Source of the DNA: an uncultured Romboutsia sp.
Lineage (GTDB): Bacteria; Bacillota; Clostridia; Peptostreptococcales; Peptostreptococcaceae
Reading direction: 5' to 3'
NCBI GenBank assembly: GCA_937907205.1
Contig: CALESE010000119.1
Location: forward strand, 1-36,278
Length of the DNA stretch: 36,278 bases
In this document: piece after piece, positions 6,710 to 14,305 of the stretch
Layout of the letters: the number at the start of each line of letters is the position of its first letter
Position numbering within the stretch: the stretch's first letter is position 1
Made by a program: the position numbers and the translations under genes
Notes under the pieces: generated by a model
What the model saw: the letters and a program-made list of their open reading frames with translations, nothing else
What the model was told of the DNA's origin: nothing
Databases searched by the model: none

Positions 6710-7477
6710 TTAAATATAATATTTATTATATAGGTCATTAGCTTTAATATATTCATTACATTGATCTCTTAAACTTTTAATAAACTCATTATATTTAATT
6801 ATATCATCTAATTTTTCTCTATTAAATTCAGCTTCTTTTTCAATAGCTTTTAATTGTATTCTTTTTAAATCATTAATATAATAATCATTAACATAATCAG
6901 GTTTTCGTATATCTTTTACAATATCATGCAATTTAGCTTCAATTAAATTACTATAATTATATTTAGCATCTTTTTTAACAATAGTTATACCGGTCGGATA
7001 TTTATGCTCATTAAATAATTTTAAATGTTTAACTACATCCTCTTCATTAAAATACCTAGATTCATCTTCATTACTAAGTTTATATTCTTCTAAATTACAT
7101 ACTTCTTTAAATATATTTATATTTTCATCAGTTATTTTAACTATAGCTGAATAAAAATAATCATATGGCATGCTACAAGCATAATTGCCACCATCTTCAG
7201 GATCTTTCAATCTCATTAAACCATTTAATAATGTTTGCATATACTTTTCTCTATCATAAGTATATATATCTTCATATAATTCTCTTTTAATTTGATAAGT
7301 ATCTATCATATAATAAGCATCATTATTATCTTTTTTATAATGAGCTGGAATCCAAAAATTATATTTTTGATCATTTAAGTCATTGATATAATTAGGATGA
7401 TATATTCCTATAGTTGAAAGATCAGCTGTATAAACAGTACCAAATTTAATCTTTTTTAAAGTTTCTTCAGATAACAT
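6710..7477 (-). CDS. Hypothetical protein (255 aa)
   Basis: Not recognised. The N-terminal half is strand-rich with many tyrosines (YTADLSTIGIYHPNYI and ANYACSMPYDYFYSAI-type segments), and the C-terminal 90 residues form long charged helices (LKRIQLKAIEKEAEFNREKL) suggestive of a coiled coil. No catalytic motif, signal peptide or membrane segment is seen. It starts with an ATG at 7477 after AAAGGAATT and ends 18 bases before the zinc-finger gene. It belongs to the accessory gene series running from about 9316 down to 5102, all in one direction with short gaps. Confidence 0.7.
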   Translation of the reverse strand: MLSEETLKKIKFGTVYTADLSTIGIYHPNYINDLNDQKYNFWIPAHYKKDNNDAYYMIDTYQIKRELYEDIYTYDREKYMQTLLNGLMRLKDPEDGGNYACSMPYDYFYSAIVKITDENINIFKEVCNLEEYKLSNEDESRYFNEEDVVKHLKLFNEHKYPTGITIVKKDAKYNYSNLIEAKLHDIVKDIRKPDYVNDYYINDLKRIQLKAIEKEAEFNREKLDDIIKYNEFIKSLRDQCNEYIKANDLYNKYYI

Positions 7478-7492
7478 ATAATTAATTCCTTT

Positions 7493-7684
7493 CTAATATA
7501 TTTCAATAGTTAACCAATGTTTTAATGTATTCCCTTGTTTGGATATAATATGAGCTTTAAATGTATTATCAGTATGACTTTTAATTTCATCTATATGTAC
7601 AAAACTGGATAGTCTTTCAAGGTCTTTAATATTTAAACAAAATCCATGAAATTTAATAACAGCTAATATTTCTTCATCTGACAT
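7493..7684 (-). CDS. Small hypothetical protein (63 aa)
   Basis: Not recognised. I choose the ATG at 7684 (MSDEEILAVIKFHGF) because AAAGGAGG lies nine bases upstream; an in-frame ATG at 7714 would add ten residues but would contain the ribosome binding site. The protein is compact, with an N-terminal helix and a C-terminal strand pair (FKAHIISKQGN, HWLTIEIY). The stop is TAG, which shows that amber codons are used as ordinary stops in this genome. It is separated from the 255-aa gene by 15 bases. Confidence 0.65.
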   Translation of the reverse strand: MSDEEILAVIKFHGFCLNIKDLERLSSFVHIDEIKSHTDNTFKAHIISKQGNTLKHWLTIEIY

Positions 7685-7704
7685 TATTAACTTACCTCCT
7701 TTAT

Positions 7705-7929
7705 TTATAAACAAAATCCATTTATTTTATATAAAATATTATTACAATGTTCAATATTATATTCTTCTTGTAAATATTCTTCTATAGAATCAAAAGTACC
7801 TAGAAAAACATTATCTATATATAAGTTAATTCCTAAATATTGATTTTTAAAAGAAATTATTCTGCCTTCAATTTTATAAGGTTTTTGAATATAATACAAT
7901 TCATCCCTATCTTGATTTAATATAAACAT
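7705..7929 (-). CDS. Small hypothetical protein (74 aa)
   Basis: Not recognised. It is strand-rich, starting MFILNQDRDELYYIQKPY, with a GTFDSIEEYLQEEY helix near the C-terminus and the end NGFCL. The ATG follows AAGGAGGTAGATAAA, an excellent ribosome binding site. No membrane segment or metal-binding motif is present. It sits between two other small genes of the accessory operon. The pattern of short strands followed by one amphipathic helix is common in small phage host-takeover proteins, but no role can be assigned. Confidence 0.65.
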   Translation of the reverse strand: MFILNQDRDELYYIQKPYKIEGRIISFKNQYLGINLYIDNVFLGTFDSIEEYLQEEYNIEHCNNILYKINGFCL

Positions 7930-7955
7930 TTTATCTACCTCCTTAATAATATATA

Positions 7956-8210
7956 TTAAGAATTTTTAAAATGTTTACCTTTTTTACATAAATGTTTGTA
8001 TTTTCTTTCAATATCTTTTACAATAATAAAATTACCCTGCTCATTATTAACTGGATCTACAATACAATAATCTTGACCTAAGAAAAATCTACACAATTCA
8101 TTTAAAGCGGTTTGAGCAGATAATGCTGGTACTACACTTACATCATCTTTATATTTATTTAATTTTAATAATCTTTTTTCAGTTTCTCTATAGGTTTCTA
8201 AATTAAACAT
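7956..8210 (-). CDS. Small hypothetical protein (84 aa)
   Basis: Not recognised. The N-terminus (MFNLETYRETEKRLLKLNKY) is helical and charged. The middle (VPALSAQTALNELCRFFLGQ) is a second helix, followed by a short hydrophobic strand pair (DYCIVDP, GNFIIVKD), and the tail is lysine-rich and basic (KYKHLCKKGKHFK). A basic tail could contact nucleic acid, but this is a guess. Its start lies inside the end of the upstream 110-aa gene (13-base overlap), so translation is probably coupled. Confidence 0.65.
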   Translation of the reverse strand: MFNLETYRETEKRLLKLNKYKDDVSVVPALSAQTALNELCRFFLGQDYCIVDPVNNEQGNFIIVKDIERKYKHLCKKGKHFKNS

Positions 8211-8530
8211 TTGGCTTCCTCCATTTCTTTAATTATATCATCTGTAATTTGTATATATTCAAAATCTAAATTAATTCCTCTACTATATTTATATAATTTA
8301 TACATAAAATATGTGCAGAAATTATTCCAACTTATATTGTAGTTTTTATTTATATAATTTTTAACATTTTCATAATAAGGGCCATCATAAAAGGCATTAA
8401 ATTTATTCTCATTTGTTTTTATATAGACTATATCTAACATTAGTTGCACTCCATCTACAGTGAAATATACAACATTAGGTTTATACATGTTATTTCTTGC
8501 ATCTTCTTTTTTTATTATATCTAATTTCAT
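8198..8530 (-). CDS. Hypothetical protein (110 aa)
   Basis: Not recognised. It starts MKLDIIKKEDARNNMYKPNV and has a strand-rich centre (VYFTVDGVQLMLDIVYIKT) followed by a helical C-terminal half rich in tyrosine and phenylalanine. No membrane span is predicted. The ATG at 8530 follows AAGGAGGATTAAT, which lies at the end of the membrane-protein gene just upstream. It ends in TAG and overlaps the next gene by 13 bases. Confidence 0.65.
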   Translation of the reverse strand: MKLDIIKKEDARNNMYKPNVVYFTVDGVQLMLDIVYIKTNENKFNAFYDGPYYENVKNYINKNYNISWNNFCTYFMYKLYKYSRGINLDFEYIQITDDIIKEMEEAKCLI

Positions 8531-8531
8531 A

Positions 8532-8744
8532 TTAATCCTCCTTAAACATATTTTTTAAAATCATATAAGGCCATAGTAGAGCAAATAGTAAATATATTAA
8601 TATCTTCTTAATACCTGTTAAATAGTATGAAGAATGAGCTGCTTTATTAGAAAATCTAACTTCAAAATTATTCCATATAAAAAATAAGAAAAAGCCTATA
8701 AAGCCTATAAAATATATCTTTAAACAAAATATCAATTCTTGCAT
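8532..8744 (-). CDS. Small membrane protein, two predicted helices (70 aa)
   Basis: Two hydrophobic segments are clear: residues about 5-24 (IFCLKIYFIGFIGFFLFFIW) and about 46-64 (KKILIYLLFALLWPYMIL), separated by a polar loop of about 20 residues with basic charges (EVRFSNKAAHSS). The positive charges near the second helix suggest a hairpin in the host membrane. No family is recognised. It is not obviously a holin, because the genome has a better holin candidate at 28352-28711 and this gene lies in the accessory region. It is two bases from each neighbour, so it is co-translated with them. Confidence 0.7.
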   Translation of the reverse strand: MQELIFCLKIYFIGFIGFFLFFIWNNFEVRFSNKAAHSSYYLTGIKKILIYLLFALLWPYMILKNMFKED

Positions 8745-8746
8745 TT

Positions 8747-9316
8747 TTATTCTCCTTTATCTAAATTTTTTAAGTCTTTTTCATATTGATTTATTTTATT
8801 TTCTTGTAATTTAATTAACTCTTCTCTAGATACAAAATCAAAATATTTATCTTCTCTTGAATTATAATCTTTTATAGCTTCTTTACAAGATTTTATCTCA
8901 TTTTCATAGAAAAATTTATCTGCATATAAAATTTTTATATTAGCTCCATATCCATATCTAACTCTAATACAATGCTTTGTTATGCTCATACTAGTTTTGA
9001 TAGGAAAATTTTTATAATTTATATGGGCAGCATCAGCTGCTTGTGTCAAATATGTATTAGGTGCATAATCAACATCTAACCATAGAGTTTCTAAATCATC
9101 AAAATCTTTTATTTTATTTATAATTATATTATATAGTTCATACTTAAATCTTTTTTGTTCTTCTGGATTTAGTTTAATTGTATGTAATTTTGATAATAAT
9201 GCAAAAAACTGTCCTTCTTTAGAATTATCTCCATTATCCATTTTAGGGTTACTAATTACATCACTCCACCAAGAACTAGCTATTTTAGCTATTTTTTCTA
9301 TATTACTTTCTAACAT
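8747..9316 (-). CDS. Conserved phage protein, unknown function (189 aa)
   Basis: I recognise the layout as a common hypothetical family of Firmicutes phages, without a known function. The N-terminus IEKIAKIASSWWSDVI is followed by a helical segment. The centre contains LWLDVDYAPNTYLTQAADAA, then FPIKTSMSITKHCIRVRYGYGA, and the last 50 residues form a charged coiled-coil-like helix. The conserved VRYGYG strand is typical of the family. No catalytic motif is known to me. It begins the tightly packed accessory series below 9316 and is separated from the acidic protein upstream by 127 untranslated bases. Confidence 0.8.
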   Translation of the reverse strand: MLESNIEKIAKIASSWWSDVISNPKMDNGDNSKEGQFFALLSKLHTIKLNPEEQKRFKYELYNIIINKIKDFDDLETLWLDVDYAPNTYLTQAADAAHINYKNFPIKTSMSITKHCIRVRYGYGANIKILYADKFFYENEIKSCKEAIKDYNSREDKYFDFVSREELIKLQENKINQYEKDLKNLDKGE

Positions 9317-9443
9317 ATACTCTTATCTCCTTCATATATTATTAAAATTCTTATTAAATTCAATTTTAAAGTAATTTAATTATTATTTAATGTAATTATA
9401 TATCTTAAAGTTCAAAACATGTTAATTTTGATTTTAAATAAAA

Positions 9444-10076
9444 TTAATCAGTATAATCTTCATCTTCATCATCTTCATCATCTTCATCATCTATAGTTTC
9501 AAATAAATCTTCAATATCATATTGTGAATAGTTTTTATAAATAGAGTCAATACGATTATTTAAATCTTTAGACAGACTATTTTCTATAATTTTATTAAAA
9601 TTTTTATTATTAATAATATTTTCTATATCAGCATCTACTTTATTAAAAGTTTCTAAATTTTTATAATATCTAAAAGCAAAGTCTGTTATAAATTCAAATT
9701 CTATTTGATTGTCTTTTAAAAAATTAAAAATTGCATCAAAAAATTGTTTATTTGTTCTAAATATCATATCATATTTTATACTTTCATCTTCATCAAATTC
9801 TAATTTCTTATAAAATTCTAAAATATATATATCTGTATTATTTATATCATATATAATTTTTAATTTAATATTTAAAATATTTAAATTAGTTAAATCTTCT
9901 GATTTAAGATAGTCTATACAAGGTAATAAACAAATATTTATCTCAAGTATTTTAATATTCATTAACATAGCTTCAGCTGAATCATCTATATTTTCAATTA
10001 TTTCATTTACAACTTTTAATAAATCCTCTTGATCTAAATGACCTATATCTTGTTTAGGTTCAAATACTATATCAAT
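9444..10076 (-). CDS. Acidic protein with unusual start (about 210 aa)
   Basis: Not recognised. The frame is open upstream of the first in-frame ATG (9968) and reads coding-like sequence (VFEPKQDIGHLDQEDLLKVV, then VNEIIENIDDSAEA), so the protein probably begins earlier. The best candidate is an ATT at 10074-10076, whose bases overlap the TGA stop of the 61-aa gene (ATTGA). ATT starts are rare, so a sequence error or a one-base shift is an alternative. If only the ATG is used, the protein is 174 aa. The C-terminus is an extreme acidic tract (DDEDDEDDEDEDYTD), as in DNA mimics or histone-like binders, but no function can be claimed. Confidence 0.6.
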   Translation of the reverse strand: MDIVFEPKQDIGHLDQEDLLKVVNEIIENIDDSAEAMLMNIKILEINICLLPCIDYLKSEDLTNLNILNIKLKIIYDINNTDIYILEFYKKLEFDEDESIKYDMIFRTNKQFFDAIFNFLKDNQIEFEFITDFAFRYYKNLETFNKVDADIENIINNKNFNKIIENSLSKDLNNRIDSIYKNYSQYDIEDLFETIDDEDDEDDEDEDYTD

Positions 10077-10257
10077 TCCGACTTTCTTGTAAATAAGCTT
10101 CTAATATATCTTTTTGCTTTTCTAGAGCTATAGATGCCTCATCGGATTCTTTTATTTTTTCTCTATGTTCTTTAATTAAGTTTTCAAGCTTTTTAACAGT
10201 TTTATTATTTTTTATTATAGCTAAATATAGTTTAAATTTTTTAACTTCATCATCCAC
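10072..10257 (-). CDS. Small coiled-coil protein (61 aa)
   Basis: Highly charged and helical throughout (LENLIKEHREKIKESDEASI, then LEKQKDILEAYLQES), so a short coiled coil is likely. It starts with GTG at 10257, supported by AAAAAAGGAG nine bases upstream; an ATG overlapping the start is out of frame. It is the first gene behind the CCCGTT-type promoter at 10289-10320, and its stop overlaps the putative start of the acidic protein, so the two probably form a translationally coupled pair. No family is recognised. Confidence 0.65.
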   Translation of the reverse strand: MDDEVKKFKLYLAIIKNNKTVKKLENLIKEHREKIKESDEASIALEKQKDILEAYLQESRN

Positions 10258-10288
10258 AGTAATTTACTCCTTTTTTAAATACAAATTT

Positions 10289-10320
10289 ATTATATACTAA
10301 TTTTCTAAAAATGTAACGGG
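10289..10320 (-). promoter_or_regulatory. CCCGTTACAT/TATAAT promoter, copy 1
   Basis: On the minus strand CCCGTTACAT is followed, 16 bases after its TTACAT, by TATAAT. The 61-aa gene starts about 30 bases downstream. Two other copies (12487-12518 and 22920-22951) have exactly the same 32-base geometry. Confidence 0.75.
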
Positions 10321-10373
10321 AAAAATTTAAAAAATTATTATATTTAATATAACAAATTATAACAAATTAAGAA

Positions 10374-10408
10374 TATAAAAAGAAGATATAAGTTAAACTT
10401 ATATCTTT
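10374..10408 (-). terminator. Rho-independent terminator after the phosphatase gene
   Basis: AAGATATAAG (10383-10392) and CTTATATCTT (10398-10407) form a ten-base-pair stem with a five-base loop. On the minus strand it is followed by CTTTTTATATT. It begins three bases after the stop of the phosphatase gene. Confidence 0.88.
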
Positions 10409-10410
10409 TA

Positions 10411-11157
10411 TTAATATAATATTTCAAATTTATTTTTTATAAATGCTAAATATGATTTATCTCCATAAGGCCTCTCATCTCTATAGGTGGAATGAGTATC
10501 TATAAATATTAAATTATTATCTAAATCTATATTTGGAACAGGGGTATGTCCTATAATTTGATTATAAAACATTAATTCTTCTTGTTCATAATTACATTCA
10601 TACATAAATTCTCTTTTATCAGCCCATAAGAAAGAACTGCAGTTATGTGAACCCCCTCTTATATATGAACATAAAGAAGCTTTATCTAAATTTTGTAATA
10701 TATTTTCATTTAGTTTTTCTAATACTTTGTCATAATCTTTTATATCATCTATATCAGGAAATATAGTTTCTAAATATGAATTTAGAAATCCTGCATGTGA
10801 ACAATAATATTTAATATCTCCTAATTGAATAGTAGTATACATATTGAATAAATTTATATCTTCTTTAAGTAAATGTTCTATAATATTATCATTCTCAAAT
10901 CTATGTCCTGAACAAGGATATCCTAAATAACTTAATTCATGATTTCCTAGACAAAAAGTATATTTAATTGGATTTGATTCTTTTAATTCAATAACCTTTA
11001 ATAAAGTTTTAGATGATTCTTTATTGGTAGTATTCCAGTCATCTACATAATCTCCTAAAAATATAATTCTATCAAAATTATATTTTTTATCTAATCTTTT
11101 TACATCATCAAATATATAACTATGATTATGAACATCTCCTACAAATAATGCTTTCAT
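10411..11157 (-). CDS. Calcineurin-like metallophosphatase
   Basis: A 248-aa phosphoesterase of the metallophosphatase superfamily, which hydrolyses phosphomonoesters or diesters with a two-metal centre. All signature blocks are present: GDVHNH (residues 7-12), GDYVDD (35-40), GNHE (71-74), SHAG (120-123) and GHTP (203-206). The pattern is close to the PPP-type serine/threonine phosphatases carried by phages such as lambda, but the substrate cannot be told from sequence. The gene stands alone between a terminator and a late-type motif (11186-11198), with AGGAAGAGGT before the ATG. A role in host-protein dephosphorylation or nucleotide/RNA-end processing is inferred only. Confidence 0.9.
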   Translation of the reverse strand: MKALFVGDVHNHSYIFDDVKRLDKKYNFDRIIFLGDYVDDWNTTNKESSKTLLKVIELKESNPIKYTFCLGNHELSYLGYPCSGHRFENDNIIEHLLKEDINLFNMYTTIQLGDIKYYCSHAGFLNSYLETIFPDIDDIKDYDKVLEKLNENILQNLDKASLCSYIRGGSHNCSSFLWADKREFMYECNYEQEELMFYNQIIGHTPVPNIDLDNNLIFIDTHSTYRDERPYGDKSYLAFIKNKFEILY

Positions 11158-11185
11158 TGTCTACCTCTTCCTTTAATAAAAATTT

Positions 11186-11198
11186 ATTAATATTTTAC
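11186..11198 (-). promoter_or_regulatory. Candidate late-promoter motif GTAAAATATTAAT
   Basis: An exact copy of the 13-base motif repeated upstream of virion genes. It lies 29 bases before the ATG of the phosphatase gene and overlaps the TAG stop of the 115-aa gene by one base. Confidence 0.5.
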
Positions 11199-11545
11199 TA
11201 GAATTTAATTTCCATTATATTCATAATATATTCTATAATGTGATCTAAATTCATTTCAATTTGTCTATAAATATCTATTTTTTCAAATTTGTCTAAATCT
11301 TGTAATTTATCAGGCCATAAAGGTCCTATGGCCATTTCGCATTCACTTTTAGACCAATAATAATACATAGCCCATTTTTTTACATAATCTTTTAATTCAT
11401 CATAATTTGTTATCTTTTTAGTTTTAAGTTGTTTGTATAAATCATTTTTGAATGAGTCTCCAAATATATTATAGTTAACAACTTTATTTTGATTAGCACT
11501 CCAAGCTAATACATACCATTCTAATTTTATATTTTTTACTCTCAT
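11198..11545 (-). CDS. Conserved phage protein, unknown function (115 aa)
   Basis: This resembles a widespread family of small phage hypotheticals in Firmicutes: EWYVLAW at the N-terminus, then YNIFGDSF, a helix with the characteristic MYYYWSKSECEMAIGPLW core, and a C-terminal helix (IDIYRQIEMNLDHIIEYI). The conserved YYWSKxExE block suggests a shared fold, but no activity is known to me. The stop is TAG. The ATG follows AAAAGGAGC. It lies just downstream of the AP2-domain gene and could share its transcript. Confidence 0.75.
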   Translation of the reverse strand: MRVKNIKLEWYVLAWSANQNKVVNYNIFGDSFKNDLYKQLKTKKITNYDELKDYVKKWAMYYYWSKSECEMAIGPLWPDKLQDLDKFEKIDIYRQIEMNLDHIIEYIMNIMEIKF

Positions 11546-11596
11546 AAATAATTGCTCCTTTTAATATTTAATTTTTTCTAGACATATATCTCTTAA

Positions 11597-12463
11597 TTAG
11601 TAGTCTATTGTATTATATTTATCTCTAATTGCTAATTGTTCAGGTGTATAGTAAGTATTTTCTAAATAAATTCTATATGCTATTGCTTCAGATTCTGTTT
11701 TAAAGTATTTAGCATATACTTTTGATCCTATACTTAAATAAGCTTTATAATATTGCTGACCTTTTATATTGGTAATACAAACTCCTTTTCTTTTGGAAGT
11801 TCTTTCTCCAAATTGAGATTTCTTAGCTTTAGGAATAGCAGTAATTCTTGAGTTGATAAATCTTGCTTTTTCAGATTTACTTAAATTATCATATCCATTT
11901 TGATAAGCTGAAAAGTCCTTATTACATTTTAAACTTCTTTGCTTGTTAATTCTTTCTTTATTATCCTTATAAAATTGAGCTTCTTTCTTTCTTATTTCTC
12001 CTCTATTCTCTTCTCTATATTGAGCTTTTTTCTTCCTTATTTCTTCCTTATTTGCTTCTTTGTATTGAGCTTGCCATTTTTTATATTTATCTTTATTTTC
12101 ATTATAATATTTTTTTCTATAAACTTTATTATATTCTTTTAATTTTTCCTTATTTTTAGTTTTTGCTTTATCTCTTCTTATTCTTATATATTCTTTTTTA
12201 CATTCTGAAGAACAACAAGCCTTATATTCACTTGGTTTATTAAAATAATCCCAAGCTTTTTGTTTAGATTCAAATTTATATTCTTTATTGCAAATAGGAC
12301 ATGTTGTTGATGGATATTCTTTTGAAAATCTTTTAGATACACTTTTAGCTCTACATTCTTTACTACAATACACACATTTGACATGGCCATATTTTAAATT
12401 ATATTTTTGACTTTTTGTTAATTCAAATTCTTTATTACAAATTGGACAAATACCTTTCATCAT
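11597..12463 (-). CDS. AP2-domain and zinc-finger protein, homing-endonuclease type (288 aa)
   Basis: The N-terminus has two CPIC zinc knuckles with paired downstream cysteines (CVYCSKEC near residue 30, CCSSEC near 83). The centre (about 100-180) is a lysine/glutamate-rich region with repeated KKxAQYREENR-like units. Residues about 225-270 (RKGVCITNIKGQQYYKAYLS, then AKYFKTESEAIAYR) match the AP2/ERF DNA-binding fold often fused to phage HNH homing endonucleases. I see no HNH nuclease core, so it may be a DNA-binding remnant or a variant. It has a CCCGTT-type promoter and AAAAGGAG; either of two adjacent ATGs could start it. Its position next to a large homing endonuclease suggests mobile DNA. 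Confidence 0.75.
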   Translation of the reverse strand: MMKGICPICNKEFELTKSQKYNLKYGHVKCVYCSKECRAKSVSKRFSKEYPSTTCPICNKEYKFESKQKAWDYFNKPSEYKACCSSECKKEYIRIRRDKAKTKNKEKLKEYNKVYRKKYYNENKDKYKKWQAQYKEANKEEIRKKKAQYREENRGEIRKKEAQFYKDNKERINKQRSLKCNKDFSAYQNGYDNLSKSEKARFINSRITAIPKAKKSQFGERTSKRKGVCITNIKGQQYYKAYLSIGSKVYAKYFKTESEAIAYRIYLENTYYTPEQLAIRDKYNTIDY

Positions 12464-12486
12464 ATATACTCCTTTTCATTAAATAT

Positions 12487-12518
12487 ATTATATATTGTAT
12501 TTTTAAAAATGGAACGGG
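12487..12518 (-). promoter_or_regulatory. CCCGTTCCAT/TATAAT promoter, copy 2
   Basis: CCCGTTCCAT on the minus strand with TATAAT 16 bases further on. It is upstream of the AP2-domain gene, whose ATG follows about 24 bases after the -10 box. Same geometry as the copies at 10289 and 22920. Confidence 0.75.
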
Positions 12519-12547
12519 GTTTTAAATAAAAAGAGTAATTTATATTA

Positions 12548-14155
12548 TTATTTTTTCCATACAAAGGTTAATTGACCGCAATCATATATAGGTAACCAAC
12601 CATTTTTTAACATTAATTCTTCATTAGAAGTACCTTTTCCGTAATTAGTATTAAATAATTGATCATATCCTCTTTGTCTAAGTAAATTATCAGTAATATG
12701 TCTAGCTCCTTTAACCCAATGTTTAGAAGGAATTGCAATTCCTTGTTTTTTAAATCCTAATCTATCATATACTTCTCCTGTAAACTTACTAAAGTCACAA
12801 TAGCTAATAATAGATTCGGGAGAAATTATGTTAATGAAATGTTTAAATAATTTTTCAGCTCCCCCTACTACTTTATAATCTTTATGAGTACATAATCTCA
12901 GTAACTCGTATTCATAATTTTTATTATATCTAGGTTTACCAAATGTCATTATTTCTATTAATTCATTTTTATAATAAAGTCCAAATCTAATAGTTTGTTC
13001 TCTACAAGTACCTTGTAAATGATATTTATTAAGAAAATCATCACACTGCTCATTAGAAACTGATTTTATATCTAATTGTCTGGCATATAAAGGTTGTTTA
13101 TCTTTTAATAAGTATTCAATTTTTGTAATATTATCCCAATCAAATATATGAATACAATTATAATTATTATCTAGAGCATATTGAGTTTTATCTCGATGAT
13201 ATTCTTTAGCTTTAGGTTGACTACCATACCAAGTTCCTTCTAAACAATTATGAGTATAAGTAGGATCTATTTCTATTAAAATATTATCTTTTTTTAAATC
13301 ATAACTATATCTTCCTAATTGAAATTCAAACTCTGTTATTTTTAATGTCTCTGCTATATCTTTATTTAATTTAGATATAATATTAATACTAGTATTAGGA
13401 TGATTGAACACTTTCTTAAATATTTCAGCTTTTTCTTCATCACTCGTTTCTTCCCATCTTCTTTTTTGAGATTGAGATTGTTTAATAGATATCTCTAGTT
13501 TTTTATTTAAAGTCATTTCATTATAAGCTTTAGTATTTGCTAGAGATAATTTCTTTTTAATAATGCTCTTTTCTTCTTCACTTTTATTTTTCCAAGTTTG
13601 ACTAATTTTTTTACCTACTTCAGGTCTATCTGCATGTATATTAAAGTTATTATTTTCCATGGTTTTAAACATCTTTTTCCTATTATTATAGTTAGCATCA
13701 CCATATTTTTCTAATTTAGTTTCTTTAGCCTTTTCTTTAAATATTTCTACTTGAAAAGGATTTTCAACACCATATTTTTCTAAATTAGTTTGTTTAGCTT
13801 TAGCTGTACGCATTGCTATAAATTCTTTATCTTTCGATAAAGCAGATACTTTTTTAGCTCTTTCTTCATAATTAACCTTAGTACTTCCATAAGAAATAGC
13901 ATGACCTTTACAACAAAAGAAATTGGCTTTGGGATTTTTATTATATCTAGTAAATTGATCTCTAGATGGTTCAAATTCTTTCCCACAATAAGTACATTTT
14001 AATATAGGTCTTGATTTAGTTTTAGATAAAGCTATTCCTTTATTCCTACAAGTAGGACTGCAGTATAATTTAGCAGTCTCATCTTTTTTCTTTCTTTTAA
14101 CTTGATCTTTACTTAATTCAAATTCTTTTTTACAAATTGGACAAATATCTTTCAT
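12548..14155 (-). CDS. Vsr-like (EDxHD-type) homing endonuclease with C-terminal acetyltransferase-like domain
   Basis: About 535 aa. Domains in order: N-terminal CPIC and CTYCGKEF zinc knuckles (residues 6-80); a helical region with LEKYGVENPF and LEKYGDANYNN repeats (about 120-160); a nuclease core around 280-350 with YSYDL, LIEIDPTYTHN and YHRDKTQYA, ending CIHIFDWDN, which matches the Vsr-like fold of phage EDxHD homing endonucleases such as I-Bth0305I; and a C-terminal 190 residues (YHLQGTCREQ, MTFGKPRYNKNYEYELLRLC, YDRLGFK) resembling a GNAT/Mom-like fold. It has its own TTGATA/TATAAT promoter and GGAGG eight bases before the ATG at 14155 (a GTG lies one codon earlier). It is inserted just after the capsid gene and is a paralogue of 24070-25749. 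Confidence 0.88.
   Translation of the reverse strand: MKDICPICKKEFELSKDQVKRKKKDETAKLYCSPTCRNKGIALSKTKSRPILKCTYCGKEFEPSRDQFTRYNKNPKANFFCCKGHAISYGSTKVNYEERAKKVSALSKDKEFIAMRTAKAKQTNLEKYGVENPFQVEIFKEKAKETKLEKYGDANYNNRKKMFKTMENNNFNIHADRPEVGKKISQTWKNKSEEEKSIIKKKLSLANTKAYNEMTLNKKLEISIKQSQSQKRRWEETSDEEKAEIFKKVFNHPNTSINIISKLNKDIAETLKITEFEFQLGRYSYDLKKDNILIEIDPTYTHNCLEGTWYGSQPKAKEYHRDKTQYALDNNYNCIHIFDWDNITKIEYLLKDKQPLYARQLDIKSVSNEQCDDFLNKYHLQGTCREQTIRFGLYYKNELIEIMTFGKPRYNKNYEYELLRLCTHKDYKVVGGAEKLFKHFINIISPESIISYCDFSKFTGEVYDRLGFKKQGIAIPSKHWVKGARHITDNLLRQRGYDQLFNTNYGKGTSNEELMLKNGWLPIYDCGQLTFVWKK
12872..12951. repeat. 80-base block shared with the second endonuclease gene
   Basis: This block matches 24403-24482 at 79 of 80 positions by eye, although the rest of the two paralogous genes has diverged at synonymous positions. 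It encodes the GKPRYNKNYEYELLRLCTHK part of the C-terminal domain. Recent gene conversion between the two copies is the simplest reading. Confidence 0.8.
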
Positions 14156-14175
14156 CACAATTACCTCCTAATATA

Positions 14176-14204
14176 ATTATATCATAAAATATAAAAAATA
14201 TCAA
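14176..14204 (-). promoter_or_regulatory. Consensus-like promoter TTGATA-17-TATAAT
   Basis: On the minus strand TTGATA (complement of 14199-14204) and TATAAT (complement of 14176-14181) are separated by 17 bases, the ideal spacing for a housekeeping sigma factor. The endonuclease gene starts about 20 bases downstream. Confidence 0.75.
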
Positions 14205-14245
14205 GGGAATAAAATCCGTAAAAGTTACTAGAGTAGTAAAACATA

Positions 14246-14276
14246 TTAAAAAGAGATACATTTCTGTATCTCTTTG
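14246..14276 (-). terminator. Rho-independent terminator after the major capsid gene
   Basis: AAAGAGATACA (14251-14261) and TGTATCTCTTT (14266-14276) form an 11-base-pair stem with a four-base loop, and the minus strand continues into a U-run. It lies about 30 bases after the capsid stop and before the endonuclease promoter, isolating the homing gene from capsid transcription. Confidence 0.9.
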
Positions 14277-14305
14277 TTTTATAATATTCAATTTTATTTC
14301 TAAAA

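Noticed and set aside
11939..12142. Plus-strand open frame rich in F, L and I over the AP2-domain gene
   Set aside because: It is antisense to a K/E-rich coding region, which always reads as hydrophobic sequence. It has no ribosome binding site. The other plus-strand frames (for example near 6506, 15250, 15934, 19750, 25103, 27770, 30893) are shadows of the same kind.
12520..12547. Terminator after the 536-aa endonuclease gene
   Set aside because: TAAT/ATTA pairing is only four base pairs; the U-run is present but the stem is not convincing.
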